A DNA stretch of 64,000 nt. Origin: JBBRHQ01 sp963738305 (GTDB lineage Bacteria; Actinomycetota; Thermoleophilia; Solirubrobacterales; 70-9). The position numbers were made by a program, and so were the translations under genes. The notes under the pieces are model-generated. The model was not told where the DNA came from. It searched no databases and saw only the letters and a list, made by a program, of their open reading frames with translations. This document shows positions 18,042 to 26,464 of the stretch, one piece after another; the stretch's first letter is position 1; each line of letters starts with the position of its first letter. Location of the stretch: contig CAVTVU010000007.1 in NCBI GenBank assembly GCA_963738305.1, forward strand, positions 248,001 through 312,000, in the 5' to 3' direction.

Positions 18042-19040
18042 GGGCGCCAGGGTCAGCTTCGTCGGGACCAGCGACCGGATCGAGGCCGAGCTGGTCCCCG
18101 AGGCCGGGTATGAGATCGACCACCTCTCGGTCGGGGGCATTGACCGCAAGCGCCCACTGCGGGCCGCTGCGGCCTCCCTGCGGGCCCTGCGGGCGGTCGG
18201 CACCGCGCGCCGGCTTCTGCGCCGCAGGGCGCCGGGCGTGGTGATGGGAGGCGGCGGCTTCGTCGCCGGGCCGGTCGGACTGGCCGCGCTCTCCCAGCGG
18301 ATCCCCCTGGTCCTCGACCGAGGCCGACAGCCGCCTGGGCCTCGCCAACCGGCTGCTCGCTGCCCGCGCTCGCCGAGTCTGCCTCGCCTTCCCGATCGAG
18401 GGTCGCGAAGACGAGCGCTACCTGGTCACCGGGCGCCCCGTGCCGCGGGCGGTCGTCGAGGCGGATCGGACCGCCTCCCGCGCCCGGTTCGGGATCCTCG
18501 ACGGCGCCCGCTGCCTGCTGGTGGTCGGCGGCAGCCAGGGGGCCCGCTCGGTGAACTTCTCCGCGCTCGAGGCCTTCGCGGCCGACCCGGGCAGGGATTT
18601 CGGCGTCATCCACGTGTCGGGGACTCGCGACTTCCCCGAGCTGCGCGAGCGCCTCGAGCGGCTCGGCCCCGAGGACTATGTCCTCCTTCCCTACGAGCCC
18701 AACCTGGGGGAGAGCCTCGCGGCGAGCGACCTCGTCCTCGGGCGCTCGGGTGGGTCGCTGTTCGAGTTCGTCGGCGGCCGGGCGGCCCGCCCTGCTCGTG
18801 CCCTACCCGCATGCCACTGCCGATCACCAGACCTCGAACGCCCGCTGGATGGAGGGCGCGGGCGCCGCCGTGGTCCTTGCCGACCGCGACCTCTCGCCGG
18901 AGCGCCTCCGCGGCGAGGTCGGTGCGATCCTCGGCGACGACGGGCGCCTGGAGCGAATGTCGGCGGCCGCCCGTGCGCTGGCCCGGCCCGATGCCGCCGC
19001 CCGGATCGCCGGCGAGGTCCTCGCCGCCGCGGGCTCATGA
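17944..19040 (+). CDS. murG: MurG, lipid II-forming GlcNAc transferase (two frame breaks)
   Basis: This peripheral membrane glycosyltransferase adds GlcNAc to lipid I. It shows the N-terminal G-loop VVIAAGGTAGHVVPALAVAD, VMGGGGFVAGPVGLAAL, then in a second frame SRLGLANRLLAARARRVCLA, VVGGSQGARSVN and DLVLGRSGGSLFEF. A third frame ends with LLVPYPHATADHQTSNARWM, EGAGAAVVL and a normal C-terminus. Breaks are near 18320 and 18785. All donor- and acceptor-site motifs are present. It overlaps murC by ATGA. Confidence 0.93.
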
Positions 19041-20339
19041 ACGGGCGGGCACTCCACTTCATCGGCATCGGTGGCGCCGGGATGAGCGGCCTGGCGCTCG
19101 TCTGCGATCGGCTCGGCGCCGACGTGGGGGGCAGCGACCGGGCCGAGTCCACCTACACGCGGCGCCTCCGCGCGGCCGGGATCGAGGTAGCGATCGGTCA
19201 CGACGCCGCCAACCTTCCCGAGCGGGCCGAGGTCGTCGTCTCGACCGCGATCGGCGAGGACAACCCGGAGCTGGCGGCGGCGGGGGAGCGCGGGGCCACG
19301 ATCCTCCACCGCGGTCAGCTGCTGGCGGAGCTGTGCGCTCGGAAGCGCCTGATCGCGGTTTCCGGCACCCACGGGAAGACGACGACGACGGCGATGCTGA
19401 TCTGGGCGATGCGGGCCCTCGAGCTCGATCCCGCCTACTTCCTCGGCGGCGAGCTGCCCGGGGCGGGGCCCGGCGGCGAGCCCGCCAACTCGGGGTGGGG
19501 GGAGGGGGAGTGGGCCGTCGCCGAGGCCGACGAGAGCGACGCCAGCTTCCTTCGCCTCGAGCCCGAGATCGCCGTGGTCACCAACGTCGAGATGGACCAT
19601 CACTCCCGCTGGGCATCCCTGGCCGAGCTGGGGCGGGCCTTCGAGGACTTCACCGCGCCCGCGCGGGCAGTCGCCCTCCCTGCCGGGGGAGACCTCGACC
19701 GCCTCGCCGCGGGCCGCGAGGCTGGCCTTCTTCGACCACGATGGGCCAGGGCCGGCCCGGCTCGAGCTGGCGGTCCCTGGACGCCACAACCTGCTCGACG
19801 CCCGCGCGGCGCTCGCCGCTCTGGAGCTGGCCGGGGCCGACCTCGATGCCGCGGCGTGGGCGCTCGGCGACTTCCCAGGGGTGAGGCGCCGGCTGGAGCT
19901 GAGGGGCAGTCGCTCGGGGGCGCGCGTCTTCGACGACTACGCCCATCACCCGACCGAGGTCCGCGCCGCGCTGGAGGCCCTGCGGGAGCTCGAGCCGAGC
20001 CGGCTGGTGGCGATCTTCCAGCCCCACCTCTACTCGCGGACCAAGGCCTTCGCGGCCGAGTTCGGAGCGGCGCTGGCACTGGCCGACGAGATCGGCGTCC
20101 TCGACGTCTACCCGGCCCGCGAGGAGCCGGTGGGCCCGCTGGCAGGAGTGAGCGGGCTGCAGGTGGCCGAGGCGGCCGCGGAGCGGGCCGGCGGGCGTCC
20201 GGTCTGGTGGTTGGTCGACGCCGATCGCGCCGCGGAGGCGCTCGGGCCGAATCTGCGCGACGGGGAGATCGTGGTGACGATCGGCGCGGGGGACATCACC
20301 GAGCTGGCCGGGAGGCTGGTAGGGGAGGGAGAGGGATGA
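19037..20339 (+). CDS. murC: UDP-MurNAc:L-alanine ligase MurC (one frame break)
   Basis: This first Mur ligase attaches L-Ala to UDP-MurNAc. Motifs are HFIGIGGAGMSGLAL at the N-terminus, VSGTHGKTTTTAMLIWAMRA (P-loop), EADESDASFLRLEPEIAVVT, NVEMDHHSRW, DDYAHHPTEVRAALEALREL and FQPHLYSRTKAF. The frame changes once near 19735, between the central and C-terminal domains. A long frame running from murG through murC into murB is only chance continuity and not a fusion protein. It overlaps murB by 4 bases. Confidence 0.94.
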
Positions 20340-21262
20340 GCGGGGCGGACCCGCCACGGGGGGTCGAACGCGCCTACCCGCTGGAGCGGCTGACGACGAT
20401 TCGCACCGGCGGCCCGGCCGACTACTTCGCCCGCGCGAACGATGAGGTCGGTCTCCTGGCACTCCTGGCCTGGGCCGGCGAGGAGAGAATCGCGGTAGGA
20501 GTGATCGGCTCGGGATCGAACCTCCTCGTAGCCGATGAGGGATTCCGAGGACTTGCGATCAAGCTGGACGGCGAGCTGGCCGCGATCGAGCGCGACGGCG
20601 AGCGAATCCAATGCGGCGGCGGCGCCCGCCTTCCCTCGGTCTCGGCGAAGGCGGCCCGCTGGGGCCTGTCGGGGATCGAGTTCGGCGTCAACATCCCGGG
20701 CAGCGCGGGCGGCGCGGTGAGGATGAACGCCAACGCCTACGGCGGCGAGCTGGCGCGAGTGCTGGAATGGGTCGACGTGTGCGACGCCTCGGGCGCGACC
20801 CGCCGGCGACCGGAGGAGCTGGGCTTCGCCTACCGCAGCTCGAGCCTGGGAGAAGGCGAGGTCGTCTCGCGCGTCTCCTTTCGGCTCTCGCCCGCCGACC
20901 CGGATCGGATCCGCGCCACCCTGGAGGAGATGCGCGGCAAGCGTCGCGAGGCCCAGCCCTCGGGCATCAAGACCTTCGGCTCGACCTTCAAGAACCCCGA
21001 CGCGGCTGCGGCCGACGGGCGGACCGCCGGCCAGCTCCTGGAGGCCGCGGGCTGCAGGGGCCTGCGCCGCGGCGGCGCCCGCTTCGCGGAGAAGCACGCG
21101 AACTTCGTCGAGAACACCGGCGAAGCCAGCACCGCCGATGTGCTGGACCTGATGGCGGAGGGGCGCAGGCGGGTGCAGGCGCGCTTCGACGTCCTGCTCG
21201 AGCCGGAGGTGCAAGTGCTGGGGCGGGTCGAGTGGCCGGCCGGCTGGAGCGATGAGTCATGA
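20336..21262 (+). CDS. murB: UDP-N-acetylenolpyruvoylglucosamine reductase MurB
   Basis: An intact 308-residue FAD flavoenzyme reducing UDP-enolpyruvyl-GlcNAc to UDP-MurNAc with NADPH. FAD-binding motifs are TTIRTGGPADYF, VIGSGSNLLVADEGFRGLAI and FGVNIPGSAGGAVRMNANAY. The catalytic Ser region reads SGIKTFGSTFKNP and the C-terminus KHANFVENTGEASTADVLDL. This is the MurB form without the extra loop of E. coli (type II). The ATG at 20336 overlaps the murC stop, and its stop overlaps ftsQ. Confidence 0.95.
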   Translation: MSGADPPRGVERAYPLERLTTIRTGGPADYFARANDEVGLLALLAWAGEERIAVGVIGSGSNLLVADEGFRGLAIKLDGELAAIERDGERIQCGGGARLPSVSAKAARWGLSGIEFGVNIPGSAGGAVRMNANAYGGELARVLEWVDVCDASGATRRRPEELGFAYRSSSLGEGEVVSRVSFRLSPADPDRIRATLEEMRGKRREAQPSGIKTFGSTFKNPDAAAADGRTAGQLLEAAGCRGLRRGGARFAEKHANFVENTGEASTADVLDLMAEGRRRVQARFDVLLEPEVQVLGRVEWPAGWSDES

Positions 21263-22053
21263 GCGCCCTTGCCCACGCGATCGCCCGCGTGCGCCCGCGC
21301 GGGAGGCGCAGCTCCCGCTCCCGCCGTGAGTGGCGACGCCCGCTCGCCATCGCCGCGATCGCGGCGTTCGTCGTGGTGCTGGCCTACTGGTTCTGGTTCC
21401 GCGAGTCCGGGCTGGTCGCGGTCAGCAAGGTCGAGGTGCAGGGGATCCCCGCCGGCTCGCCCGGAGCGGGAAAGCTGGAGCGGGCCCTGGAACGGGCGGG
21501 GAAGCAGATGACCACCCTGCACGTACAACCGGGGCTGCTCGAACGCGCGGCCTCACCCTTTCCCCTGGTGCGCTCGGTCAGCGCCCAGCCCGGCTTCCCG
21601 CACACGCTCTCGGTGCGAGTCGTCGAGCTCAGCCCGGCGGCGCTGATCGGCAGTGGCTCGAACGCCGTCGTGGTCGCTTCCGACGGCATGGTCGTCCGCT
21701 CACTCAGCTCCGTGGGTCTCGATTTGCCGACCCTGCCGCTCCGCGAGCCGCCGAAGCGAGCGATGCTCCGGGGCACGGTGCTCGACCAGGCGCTGGTGCT
21801 CGGCGCGGTGCCCAGGGCGCTCCAGCCCTACCTCGAAACCAGCCGCTACGACAGCGCCGACGGGGTCGTTGTCTTGCTGCGCGGGGGCATCGAGCTGCGC
21901 TTCGGCAGCCCGGCGCGGGCCGCCAAGAAGTGGCGCGCCGCCGCCGCGGTGATCGCCGATCCGTCCCTGACCGCGCTCGATTATGTAGACCTCAGCTCAC
22001 CGGAGCGGCCGGCGGTCGGCGGCGACGGACATCTCCTGCCGACCGCTCCCTGA
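21259..22053 (+). CDS. ftsQ: FtsQ/DivIB cell-division protein
   Basis: A 264-residue bitopic protein: basic cytosolic tail (RVRPRGRRSSRSRREWRR), one membrane helix (IAAIAAFVVVLAYWFWF), then a POTRA-like domain (VSKVEVQGIPAGSP) and a beta domain (PHTLSVRVVELSPAALI, ALDYVDLSSPERPAV). It organises the FtsBL complex and connects early and late divisome proteins. Its position between murB and ftsZ is standard. The ATG overlaps the murB stop. A small hairpin (TCCGCT-ctgca-AGCGGA, 22064-22080) follows the gene. Confidence 0.92.
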   Translation: MSALAHAIARVRPRGRRSSRSRREWRRPLAIAAIAAFVVVLAYWFWFRESGLVAVSKVEVQGIPAGSPGAGKLERALERAGKQMTTLHVQPGLLERAASPFPLVRSVSAQPGFPHTLSVRVVELSPAALIGSGSNAVVVASDGMVVRSLSSVGLDLPTLPLREPPKRAMLRGTVLDQALVLGAVPRALQPYLETSRYDSADGVVVLLRGGIELRFGSPARAAKKWRAAAAVIADPSLTALDYVDLSSPERPAVGGDGHLLPTAP

Positions 22054-22179
22054 ACCCGGCGGATCCGCTCTGCAAGCGGACTCGCAGGCACGGAATGGAC
22101 CCTCGACCTGAGGGTGAGACTCGCGGAAGCCTCAAGTGGTGATCGAGACTTGCCGCCCTGCAGGATGGGATTCGCGGCA

Positions 22180-22208
22180 TTGACAGGACCCCCGCAATAC
22201 CCTACGTT
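22180..22208 (+). promoter_or_regulatory. ftsZ promoter, TTGACA-17-TACGTT
   Basis: TTGACA (22180-22185) and TACGTT (22203-22208) are 17 bp apart, close to the housekeeping consensus and the best -35/-10 pair seen in the window. Transcription would begin near 22215, giving a leader of about 107 nt. That leader contains a bulged stem-loop (CTTCAAGC-ATT-GCTGAAG, about 22246-22263) and a purine-rich GGAACTCGGGAG ahead of the start codon. Confidence 0.7.
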
Positions 22209-22321
22209 GAGCGGGATTTCCCTGGTTTCAGCCAAAGCCCAGAACCTTCAAGCATTGCTGAAGCCTCGGACGGAACCAAGGCTCAACTAACTCAGTAGGC
22301 CAGTCGATAGGAACTCGGGAG

Positions 22322-23398
22322 ATGGAATCCACTTACCTCGCGGTCATCAAGGTGGTCGGTGCCGGTGGCGGTGGCACCAATGCGGTCAGCCGCATGGTCG
22401 ACGCCGGCATACGCGGCGTCGAGTTCGTCGCCGTCAATACCGACGCACAGGCGCTTCAGGCCTGTGACGCCGACATCAAGCTCTCGATCGGCCAGGAGCT
22501 GACACGCGGGCTCGGCGCGGGCGGCAACCCCGAGGTCGGAGCAGGCGCCGCCGCCGAGAGCCGCGACGAGATCAAGGAGGCACTGAAGGGTGCCGACATG
22601 GTCTTCGTCACCGCCGGTGAGGGAGGCGGCACAGGGACCGGGGCCGCGCCGGTGATCGCCGAGATCGCCAAGGAGGAGATCGGCGCCCTGACGGTCGGCG
22701 CGGTGACCAAGCCGTTCGAGTTCGAGGGCAAGCGGCGGATGCAGCAGGCGCTGGAGGGCATCGAGAAGCTGCGCAACAACGTCGACACGCTGATCATCGT
22801 CCCCAACGAGAAGCTGCTCCAGGCGGTGGAGCGCCGGACCAGCGTGCTGGAGGCGTTCCGCCAGGCCGACGACATCCTCCGCCAGGGCGTCCAAGGAATC
22901 ACCGACCTGATCACGATCCCCGGCCTCATCAACCTTGACTTCGCCGACGTGCGGACGATCATGCGCGACGCCGGCTCGGCCCTGATGGGCGTCGGCTCGG
23001 CCTCGGGCGAGGCACGGGCCGTGGACGCCGCCAAGGCGGCGATCACCTCGCCGCTGATCGAGGAGTCGATCAAGGGCGCCACCGGGATGCTGCTGAACAT
23101 CACGGGCCCCGAGGACCTCGGCCTGTTCGAGGTCAACGAGGCCGCTCAGCTCGTCCAGTCGGAGGCCGACGACAACGCCAACATCATCTTCGGCTCGGTG
23201 GTCGACCAGTCGATGCGTGACGAGATCCGGGTGACGGTGATCGCCACCGGCTTCGAGGGCTTCGAGCTGCTGGCCCGCTCGCCGCAGCGGGTGCGCCGCC
23301 GCTACGAGAGCCGGGGCCCGCGCGCCGACGACACCGACCTCCGCAGCCTGCGGGTCCAGGACGACGACATCGACGTCCCGCCCTTCCTCCAGGACTAG
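22322..23398 (+). CDS. ftsZ: FtsZ, tubulin-like division GTPase
   Basis: A 358-residue protein that polymerises into the Z-ring. GTP-binding signature GEGGGTGTGAAP lies near residues 99-109, VGAGGGGTNAVSRM at the N-terminus, and the synergy loop NLDFADVRTIM in the second half. The C-terminal linker is short (about 20 residues, RRRYESRGPRADD) and ends in DDDIDVPPFLQD, the conserved tail that binds FtsA/SepF/ZipA-type partners. ATG 22322 follows a good ribosome-binding site. The gene is intact and has its own strong promoter in addition to any read-through from ftsQ. Confidence 0.97.
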   Translation: MESTYLAVIKVVGAGGGGTNAVSRMVDAGIRGVEFVAVNTDAQALQACDADIKLSIGQELTRGLGAGGNPEVGAGAAAESRDEIKEALKGADMVFVTAGEGGGTGTGAAPVIAEIAKEEIGALTVGAVTKPFEFEGKRRMQQALEGIEKLRNNVDTLIIVPNEKLLQAVERRTSVLEAFRQADDILRQGVQGITDLITIPGLINLDFADVRTIMRDAGSALMGVGSASGEARAVDAAKAAITSPLIEESIKGATGMLLNITGPEDLGLFEVNEAAQLVQSEADDNANIIFGSVVDQSMRDEIRVTVIATGFEGFELLARSPQRVRRRYESRGPRADDTDLRSLRVQDDDIDVPPFLQD

Positions 23399-23399
23399 C

Positions 23400-23555
23400 T
23401 TCGCGATCTTCGGCAACCAGCTGAGGAGGATCGGCAGCACCGCCCAGAACGCGCTCGAGGTGGCCCGCTTCGGCGGGCTTGAGACCGACGAGGAGGCGAC
23501 CCCCTACGACATCTTCAGGCTGGAGGGCGCCGAGGGCCGCTACGAGAATCGCTAG
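23400..23555 (+). CDS. Possible small protein of about 50 aa without a standard start codon
   Basis: From 23400 a frame reads FAIFGNQLRRIGSTAQNALE, then VARFGGLETDEEATPYDIF and RLEGAEGRYENR to a TAG at 23553. The composition is that of a real protein, and the stretch ending in ARFGGLETDEEATPYD resembles the region before the catalytic domain of some actinobacterial alpha/beta-hydrolases. No ATG, GTG or TTG precedes the coding-like part; the only internal start is GTG at VARFGG. It may be a short gene whose start is hidden by a base error, or a remnant. It lies between ftsZ and gcvT. Confidence 0.4.
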   Translation, partial: FAIFGNQLRRIGSTAQNALEVARFGGLETDEEATPYDIFRLEGAEGRYENR

Positions 23556-23571
23556 CAAGGCGATTCCTCAC

Positions 23572-23577
23572 TAGCCT
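23572..23577 (+). promoter_or_regulatory. -10 box TAGCCT of a probable leaderless gcvT promoter
   Basis: TAGCCT ends 8 nt before the gcvT GTG, and no Shine-Dalgarno sequence precedes it. This matches the pattern seen ahead of seven other transcription units here. The gap to the upstream frame is only 30 bp, too short for a glycine riboswitch. Confidence 0.55.
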
Positions 23578-23585
23578 GCGGCCTC

Positions 23586-24665
23586 GTGAGCGAGGCACCC
23601 AGGCAGACACCCCTCCACGCGGCGCACGTCTCCGCGGGCGCGAAGATGTCGCCGTTCGCCGGCTGGGAGATGCCGATCTTCTACGAGGGGATCCGAGAGG
23701 AGCATGTCGCGGTCCGCACCCACGCCGGGATGTTCGACGTCTCCCACATGGGCGAGGTCGAGGCGGAGGGCCCCGAGGCGGCCCAGTATCTGCAGCGGGT
23801 TCTCTCGAACGATGTCTCGCCACTGCCTGTCGGCGGCGCCCAGTACTCGTGCCTGTGCAACGAGCACGGTGGCGTCCTCGACGACCTATTCGCCTACCGT
23901 CTCGCCCCCGAGCACTTCCTGATCGTCACCAACGCCGCCAACCACGCCGCGGACCTGCGCTGGATGGCCCGCTGGATCGGCGACTACGACTGCGTGCTGC
24001 GGGATGTCGCCGACCGCTGGGCGATGCTCGCCGTGCAGGGCCCGCACGCGCGCGAGATCGTCGCGTCCGCCCTCGGGCTGACCCTGCCCGGACGCATGGA
24101 GGTGCTTGCCACCATGATCGACGGCGCCCCGGGGGTCGCCTGCGGCACCGGCTACACCGGCGAGGAGGGGGTCGAGCTCCTGATCGACCCGGGCCGCGCG
24201 TCCGACGCCTGGTCCCGCCTGCTCGACGCCGGGGTCGTCACGGCCGGCCTCGGCGCCCGCGACACCCTGCGGCTCGAGGTCTGCTTCCCCCTGCACGGAA
24301 ACGACCTCACGCCCGAGCGCAACCCGATCGAGGCCGGCCTCGGCTGGTGCTGCGCCGAAGAGACTGGTTTCGTCGGCTCCGAGCCGATCGCCGCGGCGCG
24401 GGCCGCCGGTCCCGAGCAGAAGCTGGTCCCCTTCGCGATCGAGGGCGACGGCATCCCCCGGCCGGGCAACCCGATCCTCGCCGCCGGCGAACCGGTCGGC
24501 GAGGTGACCAGCGGCACGTTTTCGCCGTCGCTGGAGGTGGGTATCGGGATGGGGTATGTGCCCGCCGAGCTTTCCGAGCCGGGGACGGAGTTGGACGTCG
24601 ATGTGCGGGGACGACAGCGGGCGGCCCGCGTAGGCTCCAAGCCCCTCTACCGGAAGGACCTCTGA
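23586..24665 (+). CDS. gcvT: Glycine cleavage system T protein (aminomethyltransferase)
   Basis: An intact 359-residue enzyme that releases ammonia from the aminomethyl-lipoyl H protein and passes the C1 unit to tetrahydrofolate. Motifs are GAKMSPFAGWEMPIFYEGI, VRTHAGMFDVSHMGEVEAEG, QRVLSNDV, YTGEEGVELLID, GLGARDTLRLEVCFPLHGND and the C-terminal EVTSGTFSPSLEVGIGMGYV. It is first of a gcvT-gcvH-gcvPA-gcvPB operon. Glycine cleavage directly after ftsZ is not the usual arrangement. Confidence 0.96.
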   Translation: MSEAPRQTPLHAAHVSAGAKMSPFAGWEMPIFYEGIREEHVAVRTHAGMFDVSHMGEVEAEGPEAAQYLQRVLSNDVSPLPVGGAQYSCLCNEHGGVLDDLFAYRLAPEHFLIVTNAANHAADLRWMARWIGDYDCVLRDVADRWAMLAVQGPHAREIVASALGLTLPGRMEVLATMIDGAPGVACGTGYTGEEGVELLIDPGRASDAWSRLLDAGVVTAGLGARDTLRLEVCFPLHGNDLTPERNPIEAGLGWCCAEETGFVGSEPIAAARAAGPEQKLVPFAIEGDGIPRPGNPILAAGEPVGEVTSGTFSPSLEVGIGMGYVPAELSEPGTELDVDVRGRQRAARVGSKPLYRKDL

Positions 24666-24666
24666 A

Positions 24667-25057
24667 TTGGCAGACGGCAGCTATCCAGACGATCTCCTCT
24701 ACCACACCGAGCACGACTGGGCCCGGGTGGAGGGGGAGCAGGCGACCCTGGGGATCACCTGGTACGCGCAGGACTCGCTGGGCGAGGTCGTCTTCTTCGA
24801 CCCGCCCGAGGTCGGCGCCCGGGTCGAGCGTGACTCGACCTACGCAGAGGTGGAGTCGGTCAAGGCAGTCTCCGACGTGATCGCGCCCCTCTCGGGTGAG
24901 ATAACCGAGGTCAACGGTACGGCTGGCGAGGATCCCGCGAAGATCAACGAGGACCCCTACGGGGAGGGTTGGCTGGTCAAGCTGAAGCTATCCGATCCCG
25001 GCGAGGCCGATGCAGCTCCTGAGCCGCGACGACTACGTCGCCCTGCTCGACGGCTGA
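24667..25057 (+). CDS. gcvH: Glycine cleavage system H protein (one frame break at the C-terminus)
   Basis: This small lipoyl carrier shuttles the aminomethyl group between P, T and L proteins. It begins with TTG one base after the gcvT stop. The core is YHTEHDWARVEGEQATLGIT followed by SLGEVVFFDPPEVG, and the lipoylated Lys sits near residue 65 in EVESVKAVSDVIAPLSGEI. It continues with NEDPYGEGWLVKLKL. The final residues LLSRDDYVALLDG lie in another frame after an extra base near 25014. The length is then about 129 residues, normal for GcvH. Confidence 0.94.
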
Positions 25058-25090
25058 GGGCTCCGCACCTCGCATCTCTAACCTCAGATC

Positions 25091-26464
25091 GTGACCCGCT
25101 ACACATCGACCACGGATGCCGATCGCGCCGAGATGCTCGCTGCGATCGGGGTCGACGACACCTGCCGGCTCTTCGAGCAGGTCCCGGCGCCGCTGCGCCT
25201 TGGCAGGTCCCTGGCGCTACCGCCGGGGATGGGCGAGGCCGAGGTCTTCGAGAAGCTGCGCGCCCTGGCCGAGCGAAACTCGGACTGCGAGTCCCAAGTC
25301 TGCTTCATCGGCGCCGGGATGTATGACCACTACGTTCCGGCCCTCGTCGATGCGGTCACCGAGCGATCCGAGTTCCTGACCCCCTACACGCCCTACCAGC
25401 CGGAGATCTCCCAGGGCGGCCTGCAGGTGATGTTCGAGTTCCAGACGGCGATCTCGGAGCTGACCGGGCTTCCCGTCTCCAACGCCGGCCTCTACGAGGG
25501 GCCCTCTTCGGTTGCCTCCGCCGGCTACCTGGCGATGGCGGCAACCGGGCGCAGAGGGTTCGTGATCTCGCGCGGGGTCCATCCGCACAGCCGCGAGACT
25601 CTGCGGACCTACTCCGAGGGGTTCGGGGCCGAGGTGGCGGAGGTCGGCCTCGCGGACGGTCGCACAGATGCAGATGGGCTGGCAGATGCCATCAGCGAGG
25701 AGACCGCCGCCGTGATCCTCCAGAACCCCAACTTCCTCGGCTCGGTCGAGGAGGTCGAGGCGCTCGGAGAGGTGGCTCGCGAGCGCGGCGCCCTGCTCGT
25801 CGTGGCCGTGGACCCGATGACCCTTGGGGTCCTGCGCCCGCCGGGCGAGTGCGGCGCCGACGTCGCTCTCGGTGAGGGCCAGCCGCTCGGCAACCGCCTC
25901 GACTTCGGCGGCCCCTCCTTCGGCTTCTTCTGTGCCGCCGAGGAGCACCTGCGCCGCATGCCGGGGCGGATCGCCGGTGAGACCACCGACCTCGACGGGC
26001 GCCGAGGCTTCGTCCTCGCCCTGCAGACGCGCGAGCAGCACATCCGGCGCGAGAAGGCGACCCACAACATCTGCACCGCGCAGGCGCTGAACGCGCTGGG
26101 CGCGATCGTCCATCTCGCCTGGCTCGGGCGCGAGGGCTTCCGCGAGCTGGGAGAGCTGCTGGTCCAGCGCACGGCCTACGCCCGCGAGCGGCTGGCCGAG
26201 GTCGAGGGAGTCGAGCTGCTGCACGCCTCGCCCGTGGTGCGGGAGTTCGCGATCAGGCTCGACGCTCCGGTGGATGCGGTGCTCGAGCGGTGCGGCGAGC
26301 GCGGCATCGCCGCCGGCTATCCGCTCGGCCGCGATTACCCGGAGCACCCGAACGGCCTGCTGGTGGCGCTGACCGAGCGCCGCACGATCGAGCAGATCGA
26401 CGCCCTGGTCGAGGCGATCGGCGCCGCGGTGCGGGAAGAGGCGCCGGCAGGAGTGCCGGGATGA
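25091..26464 (+). CDS. gcvPA: Glycine dehydrogenase (decarboxylating) subunit 1
   Basis: An intact 457-residue alpha subunit of the two-subunit P protein, which decarboxylates glycine. Family signatures include SQVCFIGAGMYDHYVPALVD, TPYTPYQPEISQGGLQVMFE, GLPVSNAGLYEGPSS, GGPSFGFFCAAEEHLRRMPG and EKATHNICTAQALNAL. The PLP lysine is in the partner subunit, as expected. The start is GTG at 25091. Its stop overlaps the ATG of gcvPB, so the two subunits are coupled. Confidence 0.96.
   Translation: MTRYTSTTDADRAEMLAAIGVDDTCRLFEQVPAPLRLGRSLALPPGMGEAEVFEKLRALAERNSDCESQVCFIGAGMYDHYVPALVDAVTERSEFLTPYTPYQPEISQGGLQVMFEFQTAISELTGLPVSNAGLYEGPSSVASAGYLAMAATGRRGFVISRGVHPHSRETLRTYSEGFGAEVAEVGLADGRTDADGLADAISEETAAVILQNPNFLGSVEEVEALGEVARERGALLVVAVDPMTLGVLRPPGECGADVALGEGQPLGNRLDFGGPSFGFFCAAEEHLRRMPGRIAGETTDLDGRRGFVLALQTREQHIRREKATHNICTAQALNALGAIVHLAWLGREGFRELGELLVQRTAYARERLAEVEGVELLHASPVVREFAIRLDAPVDAVLERCGERGIAAGYPLGRDYPEHPNGLLVALTERRTIEQIDALVEAIGAAVREEAPAGVPG

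Noticed and set aside
18440..21262. A 940-residue MurG-MurC-MurB fusion
   Set aside because: The frame carries correct MurG, MurC and MurB segments joined by shadow sequence; each protein has its own start and stop in overlapping ATGA arrangement once indels are allowed.
23556..23585. Glycine riboswitch before gcvT
   Set aside because: Only 30 bp separate the upstream frame from the start codon and a promoter box occupies them.
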